Positions 28,848 through 36,987 of a DNA stretch of 64,000 nucleotides are shown in pieces. Source of the DNA: Streptomyces sp. SAI-135. GTDB lineage: Bacteria; Actinomycetota; Actinomycetes; Streptomycetales; Streptomycetaceae. A model generated the notes under the pieces. It was given only the letters and a program-made list of their open reading frames with translations, had not been told where the DNA came from and did no database searches. The DNA lies in NCBI RefSeq assembly GCF_029893805.1, contig NZ_JARXYP010000001.1:806001-870000 (forward strand). The letters run 5' to 3'. The translations under genes were made by a program, and so were the position numbers. The first letter of the stretch is position 1, and every line of letters begins with the position of its first letter.

Positions 28848-30533
28848 TCAGCGTGAGCACGCGAAGCTCGATGCGCTGTCGGGATCACCTGTGCGATACC
28901 TGGGCCAGGCCGGATAAGCGCACAGTGGACGTGTGCGGTGGTGGTTCGCGTCGGTCACAGTCGGATGCATGGGTGCCTGCCCTTCCTCCACCCATCGTTC
29001 GAGCGCGGAGAGGGAGTCCCAGCCGGCGGCGAACGCCGGCGTGCCGAAGTTCGCGTGGTTCGCCCCGGGCACCAGGTAGTACCGCATGAACGAGTGGGTC
29101 GCATCCGGACCCGACAGGTCGCGCACGCGCCGGTAGTAGTCACTCGTGGAGCGGGAGGAGACCAGCTCGTCCGCGGCACCGTGGAGCAGGATCAGCTTGC
29201 CGCCGGCACGTGCGAACGGGCGGAGATCCGCGTTGTTGCGATCCTCGATCGTGGACAGATGACTGATGCGGTCGAGCCACTTCCCGGGGTGTCTGGGGTC
29301 GACATCGAGGGAGTTGTGGTGCGGGTCCCGGGTCAGGAAGTACTTGACCCACTGCTCCCAGTACTGCATCCCGTAGCCGCTGGTCACGGGCATGGGATCG
29401 GTCGGCGCCGTATCGCCGAAGCCGAGGAACGGCGTCCTCATGTCCGCCCCTGACAGGAACGGGAAACCCGGGTATGCCCTCTCGCCACTGTCGATTCGGT
29501 ACGGCCATGTGAACGGGGACGACATGGCGATCACGGAGGTGATCTGAGGGTCCGACAGACATGTAGGGCCGGTGTCGGCACCAGCAGGGCAGCGAAGCAC
29601 CCGCGGGTCGAAGTGACAGCCGCTCGGGTGCGAGATGACGCCGTCCTCGACACCGTCCACACCGTCGCACGCGTTGATGACGCTGTCGTAGAGGAGCGTC
29701 TGTTTCTCGGGTCCGGGAAAGGCGCCGGGGCGTGACAGGACCTGTGCGAGGTACCCCAGGTCCAGCAGTTCGCTGAGGTTGTTCCAGGCTGGATAGGCGG
29801 AGATCACACCGTCGAACGCCCTGGGCCACCGCTGGGCGACGACGAGAGCTTCGCGGCCGCCCGTCGAGCCGCCCGCGAAGTAGATCTCGGCGGGATGGGC
29901 ACCGTAGGCCTGCCGGATGAGGAACAGACTCGCGTCGCGCGTCTTTTTGAGTGCGTCACCGGCGGCGAAGTTGCTCAAGGCCTCGTCGTTCACTCCGAAC
30001 GACCCGTCCAAGCTCGGAACCGCTGCCGGGCTTTGCTGATGACCGGAATCGCCGGCGAAGGTCGCATAGCGGCGAGCCAAAGGCGCCGGCTGATCCTTGG
30101 GGCCGAACGGCACATTCTGCGTCAGGTCGGGAATGGTGCCGTTGTAGCCTCCGCCACCGAACATCATCGCCTTGCGATTCCAGTCGTAGGGCAGGTCGAT
30201 GCGCATCTTGATCTCGGGTGCCGACGGATCGACGGGATGGAGGTCGACGCCGACTTGGCAGTACTCGACCGTCACGCCACTGACCAGGCTGGTCATGACC
30301 GCTGTGGAAGTGACGCGGCCGCCGGTCGTCGGCAGGCTCATGGCCCATGCCGGGATCGTCATCTGTTCCAGCGCGGAACATCGCGGCACCGTCGTCGCGT
30401 GGGTGGCCTCGGCCGGGGTCGTCGCCGTGGCGGGCCCGGCCCCGAGTACCTGAATGGCACCCGCCGACATCATCATGGCGGCAAGCGCGGCGAGCCGACG
30501 CGTCCGCAGCCCGTTTGCCGTTGGTCTCCTCAC
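28848..30533 (-). CDS. Secreted tannase/feruloyl esterase family protein
   Basis: 561 residues. The signal peptide is at 1-37 (LAALAAMMMSAGAIQVLGAG then ATA). Family motifs: FGGGGYNGTI, GDSGHQ, nucleophile Ser223 in GGSTGGRE, the calcium-binding loop ACDGVDGVEDGVI, acidic residue in GAADELVSS, and His in PGANHANFG. Cysteines flanking the catalytic region match the disulfide layout of the family, which cleaves galloyl or feruloyl esters outside the cell. The start is GTG 30533 with GAAGAGG five bases before it. It lies downstream of an MHS transporter on the same strand (123 bp gap), a natural uptake partner for the released aromatic acid. Confidence 0.9.
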   Translation of the reverse strand: MRRPTANGLRTRRLAALAAMMMSAGAIQVLGAGPATATTPAEATHATTVPRCSALEQMTIPAWAMSLPTTGGRVTSTAVMTSLVSGVTVEYCQVGVDLHPVDPSAPEIKMRIDLPYDWNRKAMMFGGGGYNGTIPDLTQNVPFGPKDQPAPLARRYATFAGDSGHQQSPAAVPSLDGSFGVNDEALSNFAAGDALKKTRDASLFLIRQAYGAHPAEIYFAGGSTGGREALVVAQRWPRAFDGVISAYPAWNNLSELLDLGYLAQVLSRPGAFPGPEKQTLLYDSVINACDGVDGVEDGVISHPSGCHFDPRVLRCPAGADTGPTCLSDPQITSVIAMSSPFTWPYRIDSGERAYPGFPFLSGADMRTPFLGFGDTAPTDPMPVTSGYGMQYWEQWVKYFLTRDPHHNSLDVDPRHPGKWLDRISHLSTIEDRNNADLRPFARAGGKLILLHGAADELVSSRSTSDYYRRVRDLSGPDATHSFMRYYLVPGANHANFGTPAFAAGWDSLSALERWVEEGQAPMHPTVTDANHHRTRPLCAYPAWPRYRTGDPDSASSFACSR

Positions 30534-30656
30534 ACTGGCCTCTTCTCACAAATCTCGTAGGCATGGAGTGCAGTTGGTCTCGCGGCGCTCTGGCCGCCGT
30601 ACCCGGCACCGGCCTTCCCCCCGCAGCTCCTGTCACCGTCCGGCTCCTGGAATCCG

Positions 30657-32045
30657 TCAGCCGTAGAGATGGGCACCCGGAACAGCGTCCGGGTCGTCAC
30701 GGACCTCGGCGGGGTTCGTCTCCGGCAGGAACCACGCGCTGGCGAAGGTGATCAGCCCCATGAGCATGATGTAGCCGGCGACGGGCAGGGTGCTCCCGGC
30801 CTTGGCGATGAGCGCCGTCATGAGGAACGGCGTGCCACCGCTGACGATGATGGCGGAGAGCTGGTACGACAACGAGGCGCCCGAGTACCGCACGCTCGGC
30901 GCGAACAGTTCGCCGACGAAGCTAGCGATCGGACCGTAGGTCAGGCACTGGAACACGAAGCCCACGACCACGGCGATGAAGATCAGCGGCAGCGACGCGG
31001 TGTCGACCAGCCAGAAGTACGGGAAGGCCCATACCGCAACGCCCAGTCCACCGACCAGGATCAGCGGCCGACGGCCCACCTTGTCGGACATGTACCCGGA
31101 CCAGGGCAGGGTCGCGAGCATCGCCACAGAACTGAGCAGCACGACGGCGAGCAGGGGGTTGCGCTCGAGCCCGAGCGAGTGGGTCCCATAGCTCAACAGT
31201 CCGGAGATGCTCACATAGAAGAGGCTGTTGGTCGCCGACAGGAGACCGCAGCCGAGGAGGACGGTCCCCCACCTGCTGCGGACGACCTGGGCCAGGGGTG
31301 CCCGAACCGCCCCCCTCTCCGGCTGCGACGCCTCCCGTTGCAGTGCACGGAATTCCGGTGTGTCCTCGACCTTGGCCTGGATGTAGAGGACCACCACGAA
31401 CATCACGACGCTCACCAGGAAGGGGATGCGCCAGCCCCAGCTGAGGAAGGCGTCGTCGGGCATCAGCGCGCCGGCGGCCACGAAGATGAGATTGGAGATG
31501 ATCACGGCGACAGGGACGCTGGTCTGACCGAAGGTCCCCGCGAAACCGCGGCGTTTGGGGCTGGCGGACTCGGTGAGGAGGAGCACGATGCCGCCCCATT
31601 GACCGCCTGCAGCGAGTCCCTGCATGAAACGCAGCAGGACCAGCAGGGTCGGGGCCAGCGCGCCGACGGTCTCCGCGCTGGGCAGGCAGCCGATCATAAA
31701 GGTCGCGGCCCCCATGAGGGCCAGGCAGCCGACGACGACCGGCTTGCGTCCGTGTTTGTCACCGAGGTGCCCGGCGAGCACGCCGCCGATCGGGCGCGCG
31801 ACGAAACCCGCCCAGAACGTACTGAAGGCGAGCAGGGTCCCGGTCAGGGCCGAGGAGTGCGGAAAGAAGACACGCGGGAACACCAGCGCCGCCGCGGTGC
31901 CGTAGAGGAAGAAGTCGTACCACTCGATCGAGCTGGCGACGAGTCCTGCGGCCAGGAGCTTGCGCGAGACCTGGTGCCGAGCGGTGGACGCGCCGGCACC
32001 GAGCCGGCCGGACTGTCCTTCGGGTTGGACGAGCGGGGTTGCCAT
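30657..32045 (-). CDS. MHS-family MFS transporter (aromatic/organic acid:H+ symporter)
   Basis: About 462 residues with 12 hydrophobic helices. SSIEWYDFFLYG (TM1), RPIGGVLAGHLGDKHGRKP (motif A) and RFMQGLAAGGQWGG are diagnostic for the metabolite:H+ symporter group (ShiA, KgtP, ProP type), importers of organic acids or osmolytes. ATG 32045 is preferred: it has AAGGCGG five bases upstream, while a GTG at 32069 lies in the same frame without one. The divergent PucR regulator, the shared inverted repeat at 32115-32139 and the tannase gene behind it suggest import of a hydroxybenzoate or hydroxycinnamate. Confidence 0.9.
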   Translation of the reverse strand: MATPLVQPEGQSGRLGAGASTARHQVSRKLLAAGLVASSIEWYDFFLYGTAAALVFPRVFFPHSSALTGTLLAFSTFWAGFVARPIGGVLAGHLGDKHGRKPVVVGCLALMGAATFMIGCLPSAETVGALAPTLLVLLRFMQGLAAGGQWGGIVLLLTESASPKRRGFAGTFGQTSVPVAVIISNLIFVAAGALMPDDAFLSWGWRIPFLVSVVMFVVVLYIQAKVEDTPEFRALQREASQPERGAVRAPLAQVVRSRWGTVLLGCGLLSATNSLFYVSISGLLSYGTHSLGLERNPLLAVVLLSSVAMLATLPWSGYMSDKVGRRPLILVGGLGVAVWAFPYFWLVDTASLPLIFIAVVVGFVFQCLTYGPIASFVGELFAPSVRYSGASLSYQLSAIIVSGGTPFLMTALIAKAGSTLPVAGYIMLMGLITFASAWFLPETNPAEVRDDPDAVPGAHLYG

Positions 32046-32114
32046 ACATGCCGCCTTCGTCGAGAGCACAGCAGAGGTGATGGCGGTGACACTAGGGCGC
32101 CGCTACCCTTTGGT

Positions 32115-32139
32115 TGAGGTGTACATCACACACACCTCA
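32115..32139. promoter_or_regulatory. Inverted repeat TGAGGTGT-N9-ACACCTCA in divergent promoter
   Basis: A perfect 8-bp inverted repeat (32115-32122, 32132-32139) lies between the leftward MHS transporter (start 32045) and the rightward GAF/PucR gene (start 32190). It is the obvious candidate site for that regulator. Confidence 0.6.
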
Positions 32140-32189
32140 TCCCGACTCGGTGGAACTTTCTCCCACCCGACGCTCAAGGGGACGGCACT

Positions 32190-34013
32190 GTGATCAGCGA
32201 CCCCGGTGGTGAGGCCGAGCCGTACTCGCTCGTGCGCCGACAGCGCGAACTCGCGTCGTTGTACGCGACCGCCAAGTCACTCACCGCGCTGGGCGAGATC
32301 GACGAGGTGCTCCAGTCGATCGTGCACCACGCACACGACCTGATCAGTACGGACTTCACCTACCTCTCGCTGGTGGGCCCGGACGGCAAGCTGTCGGCCA
32401 GAGCATCGGAAGGAACGATCTCCGCCTCGTTCCTCGCCGCCTGCATACCGGCCCATGTGGGGCTCGGTGGCAAGGTGCTGGCGTCCCGGAGCCCGCACTG
32501 GGTGCGCGACTACGTCTCCACGACCAGCATCGACCACGATCCGAACTTCGACCGCCTGGTCGACGCCGAGGGACTCGTCGCGCTGCTCGGTGTGCCCCTG
32601 GTCGTACGGGGTGAAGCAGTGGGCGCCCTGTTCGCCGCGGACCGCTCCGAACGGTCCTTCCAGGCGGACGAGATCGCGCTGCTCAGCGCCTTCGCCGATC
32701 ACGCCGCGGTCGCCCTCGACAACGCCCGTCTCTACGAGGCGAGCCGGACCGCCCTGCAGGAACTGCGGGGCGCGTACCGGAAGATAGAGGAGCACGTGGC
32801 CGTCATGGAGCGGGCGCAGGCGATCCACGAAGCACTGACCGGTGCCGTGTTGCAGGGCGGGACACCCGGCGACATCGCTCAGCTTCTCGCCGATCAGCTG
32901 GGCGGAAGCGTGACCCTCCTCGACCGGACCGGTGCTGTGGTCGTTCGCCGGACCTCGGCGTCGGCTCTGTGCCGGATCCCGACGAAACTCGACCTGTCCG
33001 ACGCCGTCGAGAAGGCACGCCGATCGGGCCGCTGCATCACTTTGGTCGACACCGCCAAAATCGCCCACAGGGTGGCGTCGATCCAGGCGGGCGACAGCCA
33101 TCTCGGCGCACTCGCGTGGAGCAGGGAAGAAGCCGCCGACCAGGCCGCCCCGCATGACACGGACCTGCGCACCCTGGAGCGAGCCACCCACATCCTGGGA
33201 CTGCTCATCCTCAAGGAGCGGGCCGTCGCCGAGGCCAGCGAGCGAGTGAGCGGAGAACTCCTGACCGAGCTCATGGTCGGCAGTCCCGGCATGAGCCCCG
33301 CTCAGCGCGCCCGTTGCCAAGCACGCGCCATCGATGCCGACCGCCTCGACCTGGTCCTCGTAGCGGACTCCCCCACGGTGACGCCGACCGACCTCTCCCG
33401 CCATCTGCACGACATCGCACGCGACCGCTCGGGACTGGCCGGCGAACACCTGGGCAGGGCCACGATGATCCTGCACAGCGTGGACGACGACCGGACCGTC
33501 AAGGAGGTCCATCAGCAACTGCGCCGCACCCTGGCATGCCCCGTCGTCGTCCTCGCAGAACGGGTGGTCCACCACGACTGGGCGCGCGCCTTCTCTCGGG
33601 CCAGTCGCTGCGGCGCCGTGGCACGAGCCATCGGCCACACCGACCTGGGCGCCACAACCGGCCGGTACGCCCTCTACGCCCTCGTCTTCGACGCAGAACG
33701 GGTCCACGAGCTCGACCGTTTCATCTCCGACTCCATAGGCCCGCTCCTGGACTACGACGAGCGACATGGCACTCATCTCGTCGACACACTCAGCGCGTAC
33801 TACGACCACCACGCCAACGTGGCGGCGACCGCCCGAGCGTTGTACGTGCACGTCAACACGCTGCTCAAGCGCTTGGACCGTGCCAGCAGCGTCCTCGACC
33901 TCGACTGGCGACACGAGTACGACCTGGAACTGCGACTCGGACTACGGCTGCACCAGCTCCGAGCCACCGCAACCGTCCCGTCGCAGCCTGAGACGCGTCG
34001 CCCCACGAGCTGA
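32190..34013 (+). CDS. GAF-domain PucR-type transcriptional regulator
   Basis: 607 residues. A GAF sensor domain spans about residues 25-185 (ALGEIDEVLQSIVHHAHDLI, ..., LLSAFADHAAVALDNARLYE). A short coiled linker is followed by a central PucR-like region. The C-terminal HTH_30 spans about residues 525-590 (LVDTLSAYYDHHANVAATAR, YVHVNTLLKRLDR). The family usually activates catabolic operons in response to an aromatic or purine-like effector. The start is GTG 32190 with AAGGGGA eight bases upstream. It is divergent from the MHS transporter and probably controls it, the tannase and perhaps the acyl-CoA ligase that converges from the other side. Confidence 0.9.
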   Translation: MISDPGGEAEPYSLVRRQRELASLYATAKSLTALGEIDEVLQSIVHHAHDLISTDFTYLSLVGPDGKLSARASEGTISASFLAACIPAHVGLGGKVLASRSPHWVRDYVSTTSIDHDPNFDRLVDAEGLVALLGVPLVVRGEAVGALFAADRSERSFQADEIALLSAFADHAAVALDNARLYEASRTALQELRGAYRKIEEHVAVMERAQAIHEALTGAVLQGGTPGDIAQLLADQLGGSVTLLDRTGAVVVRRTSASALCRIPTKLDLSDAVEKARRSGRCITLVDTAKIAHRVASIQAGDSHLGALAWSREEAADQAAPHDTDLRTLERATHILGLLILKERAVAEASERVSGELLTELMVGSPGMSPAQRARCQARAIDADRLDLVLVADSPTVTPTDLSRHLHDIARDRSGLAGEHLGRATMILHSVDDDRTVKEVHQQLRRTLACPVVVLAERVVHHDWARAFSRASRCGAVARAIGHTDLGATTGRYALYALVFDAERVHELDRFISDSIGPLLDYDERHGTHLVDTLSAYYDHHANVAATARALYVHVNTLLKRLDRASSVLDLDWRHEYDLELRLGLRLHQLRATATVPSQPETRRPTS

Positions 34014-34024
34014 GCCGGTCCGAT

Positions 34025-34044
34025 CCCGGCAGGCCGGTGCCGGG
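34025..34044. terminator. Short hairpin between convergent genes
   Basis: CCCGGC (34025-34030) and GCCGGG (34039-34044) with an 8-base loop fill the 33-bp gap between the PucR-type gene and the convergent acyl-CoA ligase gene; it may act in both directions. Confidence 0.4.
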
Positions 34045-34046
34045 GC

Positions 34047-35690
34047 TCAACCGATACGCGCCGACTCACGCAGGCTGCTCTTGGACAGCTTGCCGGTGCC
34101 CGTTTTGGGCAGTGAGGTCATGAAGACGATGTCGTCGGGCAGCCACCACTTGGCGACCATGGGCGTGATGTGCCGCAGGAGCTCTTCAGCCGTGTGGTCA
34201 CTGCCGTCGCGCAGCACGACGTAGGCGACGGGGCGCTCCGTCCACCGCGGGTCCGGGCGGGCGATGACGGCGACTTCGGCGACGTCCGGGTGCGAGGCGA
34301 TGGCGGCTTCGAGCTCCACGGAGGAGATCCACTCGCCTCCGGACTTGATCAGGTCCTTGATCCGGTCCACCAGGCGCAGATAGCCATCGGCGTCGATGGT
34401 GGCCAGATCGCCGGTGCGCAGCCACCCGTCGTCGGTGAAGCTGTCGTCCGCGCCCCGCCGGAAGTACCCGCTCGCCACCCACGGTCCCGACACCTGCAAC
34501 TCGCCGACGGCATGGCCGTCCCGCGGCAGCGCGCGGCCTGTCTCGACGTCGACGATCCGCACGTTCACCAGCGGCAGCGGCTGGCCCTGGGCGGCTCGCA
34601 CGGCCACCTGCTCCTCCTCGGTCGCCCCCCGGTGCTGGGTGCGTGTACCGCCGATGGCCCCGACGGGGCTGACCTCGGTCATCCCCCAGGAATGGGTGAT
34701 GGGTACGCCGGTCGCGGCACGATAGGTCTCGGAGAGCGACGGAGGAACGGCGGAGCCGCCGCCGAGCAGGAAACGTGTGGCGCTCAGGTCGTGGTTCCGC
34801 AACCGCGGAACCAGGCTCGACCACACCGTGGGCACGGCACCGGCGACGCTCACCCGCTCGGCCTCCATCAATTGCAGCAGGTGCACCGGATCCGCGGAGT
34901 GACCGGGAAGGGTCAAGGAGGCACCTGCCATCAACGCTCCATACGGCAGGCCCCAGGCGTTGGCGTGGAAGAACGGCACGATCGGCATGACGACATCGCT
35001 CTCGCTGAGACCGATGAGACCTGCCGCCAGCGTGCCGAGACAGTGCAGGACCGTCGAACGGTGGCTGTAGAGCACGCCCTTGGGCCGTCCGGTCGTGCCC
35101 GACGTGTAGCACAGCCCGGAGGCCAGGTTCTCGTCCGCCGACGCGAACGCGTCCTCGAACGAGCCTGCGAACGGATTGGCCCGCAAGAGCAGTTCGTCGT
35201 AATCCAGGATGCGGGGGTCCGCCGGAATCGGATGATCACTGCCGTCGGGCAGCACCACCCAGTGCCGCACGCGGGGCATCCGGTCGGCGCTCGGCCAGAT
35301 CCGTGGAAGGAGCCGGCGGTCGACGAACACCACGTCGTCCTCGGCGTGGTTGACGATGTACTCGAGGTGTTCCGAGGAGAGCCGGATGTTCACGGTGTGC
35401 AGGACCCGCTTGGTGGCCGGCACGGCGAGATAGAGCTCGAGGTGGCGTCGGTTGTTGCAGGCGAACGTGGCGACACGGGCGCCGACGGGGACGTCGAGGA
35501 GGTCCAGTCCGGTTGCGAGACGCCGAACGCGGTGAACCACCTCGGCATAGGTGTGCCTGTCTGCGCCGGCCGTGGTGACGCACTTGTGCGCGTACAGCCG
35601 TTCGGCTCGCTCCACGATGTGGGCGATGGTGAGCGGGCGCGGCTGCATCAGGCCGTCCATGGCGTCGGCTGCACCGGCCGACCTCAGCAC
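34047..35690 (-). CDS. Acyl-CoA synthetase (AMP-forming)
   Basis: 547 residues of the ANL superfamily. ATP motif YTSGTTGRPKG near residue 200, GMTEVSP, the GDLATIDADGYLRLVDRIKD hinge (A8) region and the catalytic C-terminal Lys in KTGTGKLSK. It resembles medium/long-chain fatty-acid or aryl-acid CoA ligases (FadD-like). The likely start is GTG 35690, which overlaps the stop of a 49-residue frame upstream as GTGCTGA, implying translational coupling. ATG 35660 is an alternative without a ribosome site. Given the neighbouring esterase, transporter and PucR regulator, an aromatic acid such as ferulate is a possible substrate, but the sequence does not prove it. Confidence 0.9.
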   Translation of the reverse strand: MLRSAGAADAMDGLMQPRPLTIAHIVERAERLYAHKCVTTAGADRHTYAEVVHRVRRLATGLDLLDVPVGARVATFACNNRRHLELYLAVPATKRVLHTVNIRLSSEHLEYIVNHAEDDVVFVDRRLLPRIWPSADRMPRVRHWVVLPDGSDHPIPADPRILDYDELLLRANPFAGSFEDAFASADENLASGLCYTSGTTGRPKGVLYSHRSTVLHCLGTLAAGLIGLSESDVVMPIVPFFHANAWGLPYGALMAGASLTLPGHSADPVHLLQLMEAERVSVAGAVPTVWSSLVPRLRNHDLSATRFLLGGGSAVPPSLSETYRAATGVPITHSWGMTEVSPVGAIGGTRTQHRGATEEEQVAVRAAQGQPLPLVNVRIVDVETGRALPRDGHAVGELQVSGPWVASGYFRRGADDSFTDDGWLRTGDLATIDADGYLRLVDRIKDLIKSGGEWISSVELEAAIASHPDVAEVAVIARPDPRWTERPVAYVVLRDGSDHTAEELLRHITPMVAKWWLPDDIVFMTSLPKTGTGKLSKSSLRESARIG

Positions 35691-35833
35691 GGGCGGCCAC
35701 CTGTGACGCGCAGGGTCCGGCCGAGAGCGACGACGATGCCTGCAACCGGCCTGCCCGGGGTGGCGCCCGGATCGTGTACGCCGATGCCGCAGCCGACTCC
35801 CGTGAGGGCCGCCGTGGGGGACTGATCAGGCAT
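35684..35833 (-). CDS. 49-residue coupled small ORF upstream of the acyl-CoA ligase
   Basis: ATG 35833 is preceded by AAAGGAG nine bases away and opens a 49-codon frame ending at TGA 35684-35686, inside the ligase start (GTGCTGA). The peptide (MPDQSPTAALTGVGCGIGVH, then AGIVVALGRTLRV) is Gly/Val-rich and matches nothing I know. Either it is a small protein or a leader whose translation feeds the ligase. The good ribosome site and exact coupling argue for translation. Confidence 0.45.
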   Translation of the reverse strand: MPDQSPTAALTGVGCGIGVHDPGATPGRPVAGIVVALGRTLRVTGGRPC

Positions 35834-36141
35834 GGGTCTCTTCTCCTTTCGGTCGGCGAGTCCGCCCCACCGGGCGGACACGGGATCGAGGGATGCGCGA
35901 CGGATCTGGCGACGGGCCGGCACGCGAACAGCGCCTCGGCCGGCCCCACTCGGACAGGACTCCGGGCACCGCAGATGTGATCCGTGTTCGTGAGCGTCTT
36001 CGCCGTGCAGTCTCCGCTGCGTACCGCACACGTCACCCTAGATGCGGTTCTGACTCCAGGAGAGGTGAGAACCTCCCACTCATACGCCTGCTCCGGCGGC
36101 GGTTCCATACACTGCGCGCCGACATCGTCGGCGGTGTCCGG
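35834..36141. other. Intergenic, no supported gene
   Basis: About 300 bp between the TetR stop and the small coupled ORF, where the ligase operon promoter should lie. No clear box was identified. Confidence 0.4.
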
Positions 36142-36819
36142 CTACCGGGGGCTGTCCACGGCGAGCATGGCGGCTCCCAGGGTGATCACATGCTCGACCA
36201 GTTCCTGTCGGCTCGTCAGATGCGTTTGCCCTAGGGACAGTTGGGCTTCCCAGTCGGCGAGGGCGTGCGTGAAGAAGCCGACCAGCAGCAGGAAGCGCTG
36301 GCGACGCAGGGGTTCCGGAAGGTGGTGCAGATTGCGCAGGATGCGCTGCTCGGTCTTGACCGCTCCGCTGGTCCACGGGGTGCCCGGACGGTATCCGACC
36401 GCGTCGGCCAGTTGGGGATCGATGGCTGTCTGGGCGAGGAAGCGCGCGTACCAGCTCGGCCGCCCCGGCTCGCCGAGGAGCTCGGCCAGTGGCAGTACCA
36501 GCGCCTCCACCAGTGTGCGCGCATCCATTCCGCGTCCGGCCGCATCGGCTTCTGCGAGCATTCGCTCCCGGAGTGTGTTGGCCGGGGTCATGCGATGCTC
36601 GAACACCGCCGACAAGAGACCCGTCTTTGATCCGAAGTGGTAGCGCACGGCGCCGGTGTTGCGCTGCCCTGCGGCAGCGCCGATCTCCCGTAGGGAGACG
36701 CCGTTCACCCCGCGCTCCGCGTACAGCCGCTCGGCGCACTCGATGATGGCAAGGCGGGTTCCGTCGGCGCGAGGTGCCGGGGCCGGACGGGATCGGCGTT
36801 CCGGAGTGGACGAGGTCAT
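36142..36819 (-). CDS. TetR/AcrR family transcriptional regulator
   Basis: 225 residues from ATG 36819. The N-terminal domain reads DGTRLAIIECAERLYAERGV, then LREIGAAAGQRNTGAVRYHF and GSKTGLL: the QRNTGAVRYHFGSK recognition helix is typical of a TetR subgroup common in actinomycetes. The C-terminal domain is of the Trp/Phe-rich ligand type (GRPSWYARFLAQ). The same frame stays open to 37887 but would cross the divergent MFS gene, so the short start is right. It is divergent from an MFS gene; two palindromes in the gap (36890-36899, 36918-36929) are the likely operators. Confidence 0.88.
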   Translation of the reverse strand: MTSSTPERRSRPAPAPRADGTRLAIIECAERLYAERGVNGVSLREIGAAAGQRNTGAVRYHFGSKTGLLSAVFEHRMTPANTLRERMLAEADAAGRGMDARTLVEALVLPLAELLGEPGRPSWYARFLAQTAIDPQLADAVGYRPGTPWTSGAVKTEQRILRNLHHLPEPLRRQRFLLLVGFFTHALADWEAQLSLGQTHLTSRQELVEHVITLGAAMLAVDSPR

Positions 36820-36889
36820 AGGGGGATTATCGCCGCCCCCGTATGCCGCCAGGGATCCCCTCCGAGCTCGGGCACAGGGACACAAACTT

Positions 36890-36929
36890 GCAATATTGCG
36901 TACATGGACCCCTTCTGACCCACGTGGGT
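36890..36929. promoter_or_regulatory. Two palindromes in the TetR/MFS divergent promoter
   Basis: GCAATATTGC (36890-36899) and ACCCACGTGGGT (36918-36929) are perfect palindromes 28 bp apart, centre to centre about 29 bp, in the 168-bp gap between the TetR start (36819) and the MFS start (36988). One or both should bind the TetR. Confidence 0.55.
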
Positions 36930-36987
36930 TAATCGCTTTCGGGGCAGTCACCACCCCCCGTCCACCCACGAAAGCAGGCATCCGTCG

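Noticed and set aside
30669..32117. Long plus-strand frame over the MHS transporter
   Set aside because: Gln/His/Arg/Gly-rich antisense shadow; the minus-strand transporter motifs are unambiguous.
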